Source: CBDUBH01 sp965365345
Lineage (GTDB): Bacteria > Bacteroidota > Ignavibacteria > Ignavibacteriales > SURF-24
NCBI GenBank assembly: GCA_965365345.1
Contig: CBDUBH010000108.1
Location: 1 to 10,753, forward strand
Length of the DNA: 10,753 bases
Reading direction: 5' to 3'
Shown in pieces: positions 1-7,134 of the stretch. The notes under the pieces are model-generated. The model was not told the DNA's origin, ran no database searches, and saw only the letters and a list, made by a program, of their open reading frames with translations. The stretch's first letter is position 1; the number at the start of each line of letters is the position of its first letter. Made by a program: the position numbers and the translations under genes.

Positions 1-909
1 TTTTCTTTACAAAACAAAAAAGTAATAGAAACAAAAGCTCCGCTTTTTAATTTGATACATGAAGAAACTGTTAACGGAAAGAAAAAATGGTTCAGCGTTG
101 AAAAACTTCCCTATTTTGATAATGAAGGAAAAGTTGCTGGGGTTTTAGGTTTTGCTTTTGAAATTACGGAATTAAAAGAAAAAGAAGCTGAACTTACAGA
201 AGCAAAAAACCGAGCTGAGCAAGCCGATAATTTAAAAACAGAATTTCTGGCACAAATTTCTCATGAAGTCCGAAGTCCTATAAATACAATTTTAAATTAC
301 GTTTCGCTTATAAAAGAAATTACGCAAGAAGTAAAAGATGAAGATCTTGTTTACGGATTTAATGCTATTGATTCAAGCTCAAGAAGATTGATAAGAACTA
401 TTGATCTGATCTTAAATATGTCTCAACTTCAAACCGGAAAACTTGATCTGAACATTAAAAATGTGGATATCGAATGTGACATTCTCAAACCGATAATAAA
501 AGAGTTAAGAAATTCCGCCGAATCAAAAGGATTAACCTTTGTTTATTCACCTTCGGTAAAAGGAAGAAAAGTTAAAGCTGATCAATATTCCGTTACTCAA
601 ATTTTTGTTAATTTAATTGAAAATGCTATCAAATATACAAAATCCGGCAGCATAAAAATTTCAGATTCAATTCAAAACGGAAAACTTGAAATTAGTGTAA
701 GCGATACCGGAATCGGGATTGCAAGGGAATTTCTTCCATATCTTTTTGATCCTTTCAGGCAAGAAGAACAGGGATACACGCGAAAATACGAAGGAAACGG
801 ATTAGGTTTGGCTTTGGTAAAAAAATATTGCGAACATAACAATGCGCAAATAAAAGTTGAAAGCGAAAAAGGAATCGGAAGTACTTTTACCGTCACATTT
901 AATTTGTAA
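1..909 (+). CDS. PAS-domain sensor histidine kinase, 5' end outside the window
   Basis: The frame is open from base 1 with no start in view, so this is the C-terminal ~302 residues of a longer protein; the TTG at 52 is internal, not a start. Residues ~1-60 look like the end of a PAS/PAC domain (KKWFSVEKLP, then GFAFEITELKEKEAEL), followed by a short coiled linker. The HisKA H-box is ISHEVRSPI, with the phospho-accepting His encoded at 262-264. The HATPase domain follows with N-box NLIENAIKYT, G1 box DTGIGI, F-box LFDPFRQ and G2 box GNGLGLALV, so it should be catalytically competent. As a family it autophosphorylates on His and passes phosphate to a response regulator. No receiver domain follows before the stop, and no regulator gene lies downstream, so the partner and signal are unknown. 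A terminator sits 33 bp after the stop. Family call is secure; function is not. Confidence 0.93.
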   Translation, partial: FSLQNKKVIETKAPLFNLIHEETVNGKKKWFSVEKLPYFDNEGKVAGVLGFAFEITELKEKEAELTEAKNRAEQADNLKTEFLAQISHEVRSPINTILNYVSLIKEITQEVKDEDLVYGFNAIDSSSRRLIRTIDLILNMSQLQTGKLDLNIKNVDIECDILKPIIKELRNSAESKGLTFVYSPSVKGRKVKADQYSVTQIFVNLIENAIKYTKSGSIKISDSIQNGKLEISVSDTGIGIAREFLPYLFDPFRQEEQGYTRKYEGNGLGLALVKKYCEHNNAQIKVESEKGIGSTFTVTFNL

Positions 910-941
910 TTTATTTTTGTAATTGTTTAATTTGAAAATTT

Positions 942-971
942 AAAAGGAAATGAGATATCATTTCCTTTTTT
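942..971 (+). terminator. Rho-independent terminator of the histidine kinase gene
   Basis: A 12-bp perfect stem (942-953 with 958-969) closes a GATA loop and runs into a T tract (966-971). It lies 33 bp after the kinase stop. The other strand is also T-rich after the stem, so it could serve the convergent gene ending at 1077 too. Confidence 0.8.
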
Positions 972-1076
972 CATTTTAAATTTTACGTTAAAATTTTTTT
1001 GTAACTTCTAAACATTTTTCTGAAAAATTTGATCGTAAAAAATACTTAACTGATGTTCTAAATTTTCACTTCAATT

Positions 1077-1799
1077 TCAATTTTCATTTTTAAATGCTTC
1101 CGGAAATTTCCGCATAACTGCACCGGCAATAATTTTTGCGCACTCTTTATGCGGAATTAAATATGTGTTTAGCGTTAAATGATAGATCAGCGGATCAGAA
1201 ATATCTTTATGAAAATTTTTTGAAATATAATCATGTCTGGTTTGATCTTCATTTTTTATCCATTCCGCCGCTTCTTTTTTCTCAAAATTAAAATATTCCT
1301 GAATTCTTTTTAATCGAATTTCATAAGGCGCAACAAATCTTACATGAAAAGTATTTGAAAGATTCAAAGTGATTAAATTTGCGCCGCGCCCAACAATTAT
1401 AACATTCCCTATTTTTGCGAGATCCAAAATTGTTTGCGAAGTTTTTCTGAAAATTTCTCTGAAAGAAGGCTGAACTCCGAGCCATTCTTTATAAATAGTA
1501 TCGATATTTGTGTAAGTTTCCTTATCAATTACATTTTTAATTCTTTCGGGAAGGTTATGATCTTCAATAACTTTTTCGATCAGGTTACGGTCAAAAATTG
1601 CCCAATCGCCAAAATCCTCTTTCCTGTTCTTTTGTAAAATTTCGCGCAGATATTCATCAATAATTCCGCTTCCGGCACCGGATTCGCGCGAAACAGTAAT
1701 GCAAGGACCTAAGGGCGAATGTTCTCTTGTTTGACGAAACAATTTTTCGTGAGATTCAACATACTCAACTGCTTTTGTAGTGGGACCTTTTCCTATCAT
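1077..1799 (-). CDS. Cytidylate kinase-like family P-loop protein
   Basis: This 240-residue soluble protein matches the pattern of the cytidylate-kinase-like family (Cytidylate_kin2). A modified P-loop, CITVSRESGAGSG (residues ~33-45), lies where the family usually has ITISRExGSGG. A conserved VIIVGRGAN segment is at residues ~133-141, followed by a basic LID-like stretch (RLKRIQEYF, ~162-170) and the family-like DPLIYHLTLNT segment at ~202-212. The canonical Walker A lysine is absent, as is usual for this family, so kinase activity on CMP should not be assumed; real substrates are largely uncharacterised. The ATG at 1799 is preceded by GAGG at about 8 bp, which supports this start. The gene converges on the histidine kinase and is divergent from the ferredoxin-like gene at 2009. 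Nothing nearby explains its role. Confidence 0.85.
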   Translation of the reverse strand: MIGKGPTTKAVEYVESHEKLFRQTREHSPLGPCITVSRESGAGSGIIDEYLREILQKNRKEDFGDWAIFDRNLIEKVIEDHNLPERIKNVIDKETYTNIDTIYKEWLGVQPSFREIFRKTSQTILDLAKIGNVIIVGRGANLITLNLSNTFHVRFVAPYEIRLKRIQEYFNFEKKEAAEWIKNEDQTRHDYISKNFHKDISDPLIYHLTLNTYLIPHKECAKIIAGAVMRKFPEAFKNEN

Positions 1800-1887
1800 T
1801 TTGATCCTCGCGTATTATTTTGAATCAATTTGATTATAAGATTAAGTTAAAGATAATTGGACAAAAAACAATATGAAACGGAAAGCG

Positions 1888-1942
1888 TAAATTTCATTTT
1901 GATAAAATTTTTTAAATTGTTTTTTTGCAAAAATGAAATTTA
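1888..1942. promoter_or_regulatory. 13-bp inverted repeat in the divergent spacer
   Basis: TAAATTTCATTTT (1888-1900) is exactly inverted as AAAATGAAATTTA (1930-1942), with 29 bp between. It sits centrally in the 209-bp spacer between the kinase-like gene (-) and the ferredoxin-like gene (+), where promoters for both must lie. It could be a paired operator or an RNA hairpin. Its AT-richness makes chance a real alternative. Confidence 0.35.
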
Positions 1943-2008
1943 AATCTGTTGCATTAATAATTTAAATTCTTTAATTTCGGACTATAAAATCTGAATTTAG
2001 GAGAAAAA

Positions 2009-2851
2009 ATGTTACGCAAGATCGTAAAGATAGATGATGATAAATGCAACGGCTGCGGAAATTGTATTCCGAATTGTGCCGAAGGTGCTTTGCAAATTAT
2101 TGATGGAAAAGCAAGATTGATAAGCGATCTTTTTTGCGATGGTTTGGGTGCTTGTATTGGATTTTGCCCGGAAGGCGCAATGATAATTGAAGAAAGAGAA
2201 GCCGAGCCGTACGATGAAAAGAAAGTTATGGAAACTATAATTAAAGGCGGAAACAACGTAATAAAAGCGCATCTTGAACATCTTAAAGAACATAATGAAA
2301 TTGAATATTATAATCAGGCATTGGAATTTCTAAAAGAAAACGCAATTCCTTTTTCAATTGAAACTCCAAAGCCCAAACATCGTCACGGCGGCGGATGCCC
2401 CGGTTCAAGAATGCAACAATTTAATGAAGAAGTAAAAGAAACTTCGGAACCAACCGAAAAAAGACCTTCGCAATTAAGACAGTGGCCGGTTCAACTTCAT
2501 TTGTTAAATCCAATGGCACCGTATTTCAGAAATGCTGATGTTCTTCTTGCTTCTGATTGTTCGGCTTTTACAGCGGGCGATTTCCATAATGATTATTTAA
2601 AAGGAAAAACTCTGGCAATTGCATGTCCTAAATTGGATGACGGTCAGGAAAATTACGTAGAAAAATTAACGTTGATGATTTCGGAATCAAACATAAAATC
2701 ACTTACGGTTTTGGTAATGGAAGTTCCCTGCTGCCGCGGATTATTGATAATGGCGCAAAACGCAATTCAAAAATCAGGTAAAGAAATTCCGCTTAATGTA
2801 ATTGTTATGAGTATTAAAGGCGAAAAATTAGCCGAGCAGAGAATTGCGTAA
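2009..2851 (+). CDS. Ferredoxin-like iron-sulfur protein with incomplete second cluster motif
   Basis: 280 residues, cytoplasmic, no signal peptide. The N-terminal ~65 residues form a bacterial ferredoxin fold. Motif 1 is complete (C13, C16, C19, C23). Motif 2 has C43, C49 and C53-Pro but Leu at position 46, where the second Cys would be. By analogy with seven-iron ferredoxins, cluster II may be [3Fe-4S] or absent. The rest is not ferredoxin: a linker with HRHGGGCPGS (C130), then an alpha/beta-looking domain with SDCSAF (C184), ACPKLDD (C206) and VPCCRGL (C241-C242), which may bind further metal or do thiol chemistry. I recognise this architecture as a conserved uncharacterised 4Fe-4S protein found in many anaerobes; its partner is unknown. 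AGGAG 5 bp before the ATG fixes the start. It stands alone, with 314 bp to the cytochrome gene. Confidence 0.85.
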   Translation: MLRKIVKIDDDKCNGCGNCIPNCAEGALQIIDGKARLISDLFCDGLGACIGFCPEGAMIIEEREAEPYDEKKVMETIIKGGNNVIKAHLEHLKEHNEIEYYNQALEFLKENAIPFSIETPKPKHRHGGGCPGSRMQQFNEEVKETSEPTEKRPSQLRQWPVQLHLLNPMAPYFRNADVLLASDCSAFTAGDFHNDYLKGKTLAIACPKLDDGQENYVEKLTLMISESNIKSLTVLVMEVPCCRGLLIMAQNAIQKSGKEIPLNVIVMSIKGEKLAEQRIA

Positions 2852-2855
2852 ACCG

Positions 2856-2883
2856 GTTTGAAATTTTAAATTCAATTTCAAAC
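2856..2883 (+). terminator. Possible weak terminator after the ferredoxin-like gene
   Basis: GTTTGAAATT pairs exactly with AATTTCAAAC across an 8-nt loop, five bases after the stop codon. Only two G-C pairs are present and the trailing sequence is CTTTATCA-like, so termination would be weak. Confidence 0.35.
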
Positions 2884-3108
2884 TTTATCAGAGTATAAGT
2901 CTAAAATTAAATATTTTGAGAATTTATAATTTCCGGAAACTGAAAATTTCAAATGCTCAGCATAAATTTCATGTTGAAAAATAAAATTCGGATTAAAAAT
3001 TAAATACATTTCAGTTTCAAAATAAAGTATTAATTTTACATTCTAAAACTCAATTTTTATATTTAACTTTATCTGTGAAAAACTTACGCGGATTTAATAA
3101 ATTCAAAG

Positions 3109-3135
3109 TTGAATATAAAATAAAATTGTTATAAT
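3109..3135 (+). promoter_or_regulatory. Candidate extended -10 promoter of the cytochrome c gene
   Basis: A perfect TATAAT (3130-3135) is preceded by TGT (3127-3129), giving an extended -10 element. TTGAAT (3109-3114) lies 15 bp upstream as a suboptimally spaced -35. Transcription would begin near 3142, leaving a ~24-nt leader that carries the ribosome binding site. Confidence 0.45.
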
Positions 3136-3165
3136 ATTTAGAATAAAAATTTAAGAAAGGTTCAA

Positions 3166-3588
3166 ATGACAAAAACTCAAACTTGGGTAGCGGCATTCTT
3201 AGGAATATTTTTACTGCTTTTCAGCATTTCTTACTTTACAAAAAGTGATGAGGCAGAAATTCAGCATATGGGTCAAGATTCCGAATATCAGGGCGGTAAT
3301 TCTGCATCAAGCGATCAAAGCGGAATTACGCTAATTAGAAATAACGGCTGCACGGGTTGCCACGGATCTGATCTGCGCGGAACAAATCTAGCTCCGAGTT
3401 TAATGACCGTTAAAAATAATTGGAACAGCCGCGATAATTTGATCAATTATTTGCGCAATCCTTCATCTTTTTCAGGTGATGAAAGATTTAAAGAATACAA
3501 AAAAAGATATACTTCCATTATGCCTCCTTACAATAATTTAGATGTAAAGGATTTAGGCAAAATGGCAGATTATTTACTCGGATTGTAA
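3166..3588 (+). CDS. Membrane-anchored monohaem class I cytochrome c
   Basis: 140 residues. An uncleaved-looking signal anchor (WVAAFLGIFLLLFSISYF, residues ~7-24) is followed by an acidic, Ser/Gly-rich linker (~26-52) and a small class I cytochrome c domain. The haem site is CTGCH (C62, C65, H66). The likely distal ligand is M119 in SIMPPYNNL, followed by the C-terminal helix DVKDLGKMADYLL. It should sit on the periplasmic side of the inner membrane and shuttle single electrons, but its donor and acceptor cannot be read from the context, since no oxidase or reductase genes adjoin it. AGAAAGG 5 bp before the ATG supports the start. It appears to be a single-gene unit with its own promoter and terminator. 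A cleavable signal peptide is less likely because no clear AxA site follows the hydrophobic run. Confidence 0.92.
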   Translation: MTKTQTWVAAFLGIFLLLFSISYFTKSDEAEIQHMGQDSEYQGGNSASSDQSGITLIRNNGCTGCHGSDLRGTNLAPSLMTVKNNWNSRDNLINYLRNPSSFSGDERFKEYKKRYTSIMPPYNNLDVKDLGKMADYLLGL

Positions 3589-3612
3589 ATTCTTTTTGAT
3601 GAATTTAAAATT

Positions 3613-3642
3613 AAAGCCGCAAAGAAATTTGCGGCTTTTTTT
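3613..3642 (+). terminator. Strong bidirectional terminator between cytochrome c and aldolase genes
   Basis: An 11-bp perfect stem, AAAGCCGCAAA (3613-3623) with TTTGCGGCTTT (3628-3638), closes a GAAA tetraloop and runs into seven Ts (3636-3642). It lies 24 bp after the cytochrome stop and 25 bp beyond the end of the convergent aldolase gene. The minus strand also has a T-rich tail, so it probably serves both. Confidence 0.92.
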
Positions 3643-3667
3643 GTTAGAAATCAGAAATAAATTTAAA

Positions 3668-4717
3668 TTACGCTATTGTAATTTCCTTTTCCAAATAAAC
3701 ATCCTGAATAGAATTCAAAAGTTTAATTCCTTCATTCATCGGTCTTTGGAATGCTTTTCTTCCCGAAATCAAACCCATTCCGCCTGCGCGTTTATTTATA
3801 ACAGCAGTTTTTACAGCTTCCACAAAATCATTTTCACCGGAAGATGCGCCACCGCTGTTTATCAATCCTGCTCTTCCCATGTAATTATTAATTACCTGAT
3901 ACCGGGTCAAATCAATAGGATTATCAGTTGTTAAATCTGAATAAACTTTTTTGTGAGTTTTTCCGAATTTTATAGCGTTGTAACCACCATTATTTTCCGG
4001 AAGTTTTTGTTTGATTATATCTGCTTGAATTGTAACGCCAAGATGATTTGCCTGTCCGGTCAGATCAGCTGAAAGATGATAATCCTGATCTTTTTTGAAA
4101 TCTGAATTACGCAAATAACACCAAAGAATTGTTACCAAACCCAATTCATGCGCATATTGAAAAGCTTCGCTAACTTCAATTATTTGACGCGCGCTTTCAT
4201 CAGAGCCGAAATAAATTGTTGCGCCAACTGCTGCCGCGCCCATATCGTAAGCTTGCTCAACTCCGGCAAACATTATCTGATCATATTTATTCGGATAAGT
4301 TAAAAGTTCGTTATGATTTAATTTTACTATAAAAGGAATTTTGTGCGCATACTTTCTTGAAACCATTCCAAGCACGCCCAAAGTTGATGCAACCGCATTG
4401 CATCCGCCTTCAACTGCCAATTTTACAATATTTTCAGGATCAAAATATTCCGGATTTGGAGCAAAAGATGCGCCAGCTGAGTGTTCTATTCCCTGATCAA
4501 CCGGCAAAATCGAGAGATAACCGCTTCCTGCCAATCTTCCTGTTTGAAATATCCATTCCATATTTTTTAACACATTAATGTTTCTATCTGAATGATAAAA
4601 AATTCTGTCAACAAAATCCGGTCCCGGCAAATGAAGTTGTTCTTTTGGAAATTTTGCTTTGTAATTTAAAAGCGAATCAGCATCATTTCCCAATAGTTCT
4701 CTAATTTTTTCAATCAC
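3668..4717 (-). CDS. fbaB: Class I fructose-bisphosphate aldolase, DhnA/FbaB type
   Basis: 349 residues, close to the ~350 of E. coli FbaB, whose C-terminal half it resembles strongly from memory (NNYMGRAGLINSGGA, then AVINKRAGGMGLI and RKAF). It would reversibly cleave fructose-1,6-bisphosphate to dihydroxyacetone phosphate and glyceraldehyde-3-phosphate in the cytoplasm, by Schiff-base chemistry. The TIM-barrel landmarks are LPVDQGIEHS (residues 71-80), the VKLNHNE strand (131-137) and ADIIKQK (232-238), where K236 is the likely Schiff-base lysine, with K238 beside it. The phosphate-binding end contains INSGG (286-290) and ISGR (317-320). The start is GTG at 4715-4717, chosen because a near-perfect AAGGAGG sits 8 bp upstream and the next in-frame Met is far inside. 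It is a single gene, convergent with the cytochrome. A few members of this superfamily have other aldol substrates, but the FbaB resemblance is close. Confidence 0.95.
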   Translation of the reverse strand: MIEKIRELLGNDADSLLNYKAKFPKEQLHLPGPDFVDRIFYHSDRNINVLKNMEWIFQTGRLAGSGYLSILPVDQGIEHSAGASFAPNPEYFDPENIVKLAVEGGCNAVASTLGVLGMVSRKYAHKIPFIVKLNHNELLTYPNKYDQIMFAGVEQAYDMGAAAVGATIYFGSDESARQIIEVSEAFQYAHELGLVTILWCYLRNSDFKKDQDYHLSADLTGQANHLGVTIQADIIKQKLPENNGGYNAIKFGKTHKKVYSDLTTDNPIDLTRYQVINNYMGRAGLINSGGASSGENDFVEAVKTAVINKRAGGMGLISGRKAFQRPMNEGIKLLNSIQDVYLEKEITIA

Positions 4718-4724
4718 TTTAAAA

Positions 4725-4731
4725 TCCTCCT
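4725..4731 (-). promoter_or_regulatory. Strong ribosome binding site deciding the GTG start of fbaB
   Basis: On the minus strand AAGGAGG precedes the GTG start by 8 bp. It is the best Shine-Dalgarno match in the window and is the main reason for accepting a non-ATG start. Confidence 0.85.
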
Positions 4732-5098
4732 TATTTTTAGGCGAGTTAATTATAAATAAAATATATAATTTTGAAAGAATTTCAAGTTGATAATAAATTT
4801 TTGAAATTCATTTTATTAGGAATTTTTCTTTTCGATTTTGATGATGAAAAATTCAAATTCAGATCAGACGGATTTTTCAGTAGGATTTTAAAATTTTTAA
4901 ATGATGCTTAAAATATTCAGTTAAAGAATTTTTAAGATTTATCATAATTTTCGTTATTTCTAATCTTACTAGAAATTTAAGATCATCTTCAAAAAAGAAA
5001 TTTCAAATTGCGTTTTAAGATTCCGGTAAGACTAAAATATTTTGATAAATAAATACGAAGATTCTAGATCCTGCAAATTCAAATTTCATTTAAAACAA
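4732..5098. other. AT-rich spacer upstream of fbaB
   Basis: No gene is seen on either strand. A 6-3-6 palindrome, TTGAAAGAATTTCAA (4771-4785), lies ~55 bp upstream of the fbaB start. Its left-reading half gives a TTGAAA that could act as a -35, but no well-spaced -10 follows, so no promoter is called with confidence. The remainder is featureless AT-rich sequence up to the terminator at 5099. Confidence 0.5.
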
Positions 5099-5127
5099 AA
5101 AAAGCGGAAAATATTTTTCCGCTTTTT
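5099..5127 (-). terminator. Terminator of the uncharacterised gene at 5143-6297
   Basis: A 13-bp stem (5099-5111 with 5115-5127) contains the GCGG/CCGC core and a 3-nt loop. Read on the minus strand it is followed by a run of Ts (TTTTTTTGTTTT) and starts 16 bp past the stop codon. Confidence 0.85.
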
Positions 5128-5142
5128 ATAAATATAAAAAAT

Positions 5143-6297
5143 TTAACTGAAATTAAGATCGGCAGGTTCGCCTAACATTTCACGCGCCTGAATTATTTCA
5201 AGCTTTATTTGATTTATCCATTCTTTAATTCTTTGCAGATTTTCTTCGCTGTTATGATTTTCCTGCGCAATCCCGAAATTCATTCTTGTAACATATTGGC
5301 GGTAAACTTTTTGCAGCGCATCGGCAATTTTTTGCTGTTCGTATTTACGCGCGGCGGAAATTATTGCATCGCGCCAATCTTCATTGCTATCAACAGGAAC
5401 TTGTTCATCGGCTTCACGCAAAATTTTTATTGCCTGTTCAAGATCATCATTGGATTTTTTCATTTCTCTTTCATAAAGATTGAAATAATCCAAAATGCGT
5501 GAACTTTCATAATTTTTTATAAAATTTTCTAAAACGTTGAGATCATAAATCGGAAGAATCGGTCGTGTATCTGTTTTTACAAATTGCAGATTTTTCTTTT
5601 GAAAAACTTTGTGTTTTGTTAATTTGGATTTTCGCCAGGTGTTAAGGTAAAATTTTTCTTTATCGCCTTTTACGTCAGGCAATTCCATTAAAGAGCCGGA
5701 ACCCATTCTTAGATCGTAATATTCAAACCACGGCGGAACGGTTCCCTCTTTTTTATAAGTTTCCTTTATATCCTGAAATCCCATCCAAATATAATTGAGA
5801 TCAAAATCATTAAAATTTTCGCTCATTACGTAATCGTAATAAAGTTCAAATTCATCTTCGGTAATGGGAGTTAAAAACGGTACGTTTCCTATATTTGATT
5901 CCCAATATTCAAAATCGTGACTTATTTCCACTTCTTTTATGTCAATCAATCCGGCTCGCCACCGGCATTGAATGTTAAAAAGCTTTTTCCGTTGAATTTC
6001 CCACAATCTTTCCTGAGCTTCTATTTGATAACGCAGAACTTTTTTTTCTTCGTTTGCACGATGCATTTCACCGAAAACTATATAATTTGCTTTTTTTGAA
6101 GCATAGCTTTCGATAAAAGTTTCAACACTCATCGGATCAAACTTCTCAAAAAAATCTCTGTAAGCCGGATTGCTTTGCAAGTCATTTTTAAACTCGCTTA
6201 TCATCATTCCGATCTTCTTTTCGTTCTCTATGTTTTCAAGAATATATTGCGGAATATTATTTTCATCATCGGGAATTTTATTGCTTTCTGATCTCAT
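5143..6297 (-). CDS. Uncharacterised soluble protein, 384 residues
   Basis: I do not recognise this protein. It is highly charged (rich in Glu, Lys, Asp, Asn), with no signal peptide, no membrane segment and a single Cys (C111), so it is probably cytoplasmic. Residues ~75-110 (EMHRANEEKKVLRYQIEAQE onward) look like a long helix or coiled coil. The middle (~120-220) is rich in aromatics, with FEYWES, FELYYDYVMSE, NYIWMGFQ and PPWFEYYDLRMGSGSL. The C-terminal ~110 residues look helical again (LEQAIKILREADEQV, AARKYEQQKIADALQKVYRQY, then IKEWINQIKLEIIQAREML). Codon use resembles the neighbours and it has its own terminator, so it is a real gene. The ATG at 6297 has only a weak GAGAG 3 bp upstream; Met31 or Met32 is a possible alternative start. 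It is divergent from the SUI1 gene. No function is proposed. Confidence 0.8.
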   Translation of the reverse strand: MRSESNKIPDDENNIPQYILENIENEKKIGMMISEFKNDLQSNPAYRDFFEKFDPMSVETFIESYASKKANYIVFGEMHRANEEKKVLRYQIEAQERLWEIQRKKLFNIQCRWRAGLIDIKEVEISHDFEYWESNIGNVPFLTPITEDEFELYYDYVMSENFNDFDLNYIWMGFQDIKETYKKEGTVPPWFEYYDLRMGSGSLMELPDVKGDKEKFYLNTWRKSKLTKHKVFQKKNLQFVKTDTRPILPIYDLNVLENFIKNYESSRILDYFNLYEREMKKSNDDLEQAIKILREADEQVPVDSNEDWRDAIISAARKYEQQKIADALQKVYRQYVTRMNFGIAQENHNSEENLQRIKEWINQIKLEIIQAREMLGEPADLNFS

Positions 6298-6357
6298 AAA
6301 CTCTCATTAAACACGGTTATTTTTAATATAATATATTTTTTTTTAATATACTAAATT

Positions 6358-6385
6358 TTAGAATTCATACATTATTTATTATACT
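6358..6385 (+). promoter_or_regulatory. Candidate promoter for the SUI1-family gene
   Basis: TATACT (6380-6385) is a 5/6 match to the -10 consensus, with TTTAGA (6358-6363) 16 bp upstream as a weak -35. A start near 6392 would give a ~64-nt leader. The spacer is very AT-rich and contains other TATA-like strings on both strands, so this is tentative. Confidence 0.3.
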
Positions 6386-6455
6386 TATAGTTTAATGTTG
6401 GTTTCAATGTTTAAAAAAATCCCCGTAAAATTTAAAAATTAAAATTAGAAGCTTT

Positions 6456-6815
6456 ATGAAAAATTATAAACTTGTTTATTCAACCGATCCGAACGTAAAT
6501 AAGAAGTGTGAAAAATGCGGCGAGCTTTTGGTTGAATGTGTTTGCGCGCCGGAAGATGATATTTCACAGGTAAAAATTTCGCCGGTGTTAAGAATTGAAA
6601 AATCAGGCAGAGGCGGAAAAACAGTTACCGTAATTGATAAACTACCGCGTAATGATAATTATCTGAAGGAACTTACAAGCATTTTGAAAAAGAAATGCGG
6701 CTCCGGCGGAACTTACAAATTTGCCGCTTCAGGCGGAATTGTAGAAATTCAAGGTGATAAAAGAGATCTAATTCGTGGTTATTTTGAAAAAGAAGGAATT
6801 AAAGTTAAGGGATGA
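6456..6815 (+). CDS. SUI1/eIF1-family translation factor (YciH type)
   Basis: 119 residues, close to the ~108 of E. coli YciH. The C-terminal two thirds is a SUI1 fold: a basic loop SGRGGKTVTVIDKLP (residues 50-64), the helix YLKELTSILKKKCGSGG (69-85), the strand GGIVEIQGD (93-101) and the helix RDLIRGYFEKEGIKV. This domain binds the small ribosomal subunit. Bacterial homologues are proposed to affect start-codon fidelity, but their role is poorly defined. The N-terminal extension has a Cys cluster, CEKCG...CVC (C18, C21, C28, C30), that looks able to bind zinc, and opens with the LVYSTD motif common in bacterial members. AGAAG upstream of the ATG is a weak ribosome binding site; no better start exists. 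It appears monocistronic, and no clear terminator follows. Confidence 0.92.
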   Translation: MKNYKLVYSTDPNVNKKCEKCGELLVECVCAPEDDISQVKISPVLRIEKSGRGGKTVTVIDKLPRNDNYLKELTSILKKKCGSGGTYKFAASGGIVEIQGDKRDLIRGYFEKEGIKVKG

Positions 6816-6869
6816 AATTATATGAAAAAATTCAAAGATAGAAGGATTCAAAAAAATGAGATTTATTTT

Positions 6870-6945
6870 GTCATTGCAAATCTGTAGGATGAGAAATCTT
6901 TATTGTTAATTTAATAAAAATCCCAGTCGTTCCTCAATTGATATG
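6870..6945. repeat. Probable decayed REP-like repeat pair
   Basis: GTCATTGC (6870-6877) through AAATCT (6894-6899) has the start and end words of a REP-like unit, but its internal stem is eroded. TCGTTCCTCAATTGA (6928-6942) resembles the inverted form of the unit at 9165-9205, with a 2-base deletion. Resemblance by eye only. Confidence 0.4.
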
Positions 6946-6984
6946 AAAAAACAAAAATGTAATTTCTAATCTGTATTCAACAGA

Positions 6985-7000
6985 GAAATTTTTATATCAA
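6985..7000 (+). repeat. 16-bp direct repeat, copy 1
   Basis: GAAATTTTTATATCAA is repeated exactly at 7135-7150, with a period of exactly 150 bp; the flanking bases differ. The interval includes a degenerate REP-like unit. Confidence 0.8.
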
Positions 7001-7035
7001 TATTTAATAGATTCAAAAATACAAAAAACAAATTT

Positions 7036-7057
7036 TCATTCCGATTTGCCGGAAATC
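7036..7057. repeat. Degenerate REP-like unit
   Basis: TCATTCCG, then TTG, then CCGGAAATCT follow the same order as the unit at 9132-9154, with a few substitutions and an indel. Part of the stem (TTCCG with CGGAA) survives. Confidence 0.5.
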
Positions 7058-7134
7058 TTTTCGTAGAGCTTTGAATAAAACTTCTTTACAAAAATCAATC
7101 AATTTTCAATGTAAATGAATTTTTCTTTTCAAAG

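Larger units (their letters stand above)
2852..3165. other. AT-rich spacer between ferredoxin-like and cytochrome c genes
   Basis: No credible coding frame is seen. It holds a weak hairpin just after the ferredoxin-like gene (2856-2883), a 10-bp inverted repeat with arms 2936-2945 and 3009-3018 that may be chance, and the cytochrome promoter near its right end (3109-3135). Otherwise I see only low-complexity AT-rich sequence. Confidence 0.6.

Noticed and set aside
52..909. TTG at 52 as the true start of the histidine kinase
   Set aside because: The frame is open to base 1, and the preceding residues continue a PAS-like sequence; no ribosome binding site precedes the TTG.
1077..1799. Loss of the Walker A lysine as a sign of a broken kinase
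   Set aside because: The SRExGxG form is usual in the cytidylate-kinase-like family, and the frame and other motifs are intact.
3596..3934. Open frame of 112 codons on the + strand opposite the 3' part of fbaB
   Set aside because: It overlaps the secure aldolase gene, spans the strong terminator at 3613-3642 and its translation has no protein-like pattern.
4771..4785. 6-3-6 palindrome TTGAAAGAATTTCAA upstream of fbaB as an operator
   Set aside because: Such A+T-rich palindromes are expected by chance in spacers of this composition, and no clear promoter is positioned around it.
6822..6887. 21-codon frame starting just after the SUI1 gene
   Set aside because: No proper ribosome binding site, very short, Lys/Arg-rich, and it runs into the decayed repeat at 6870.
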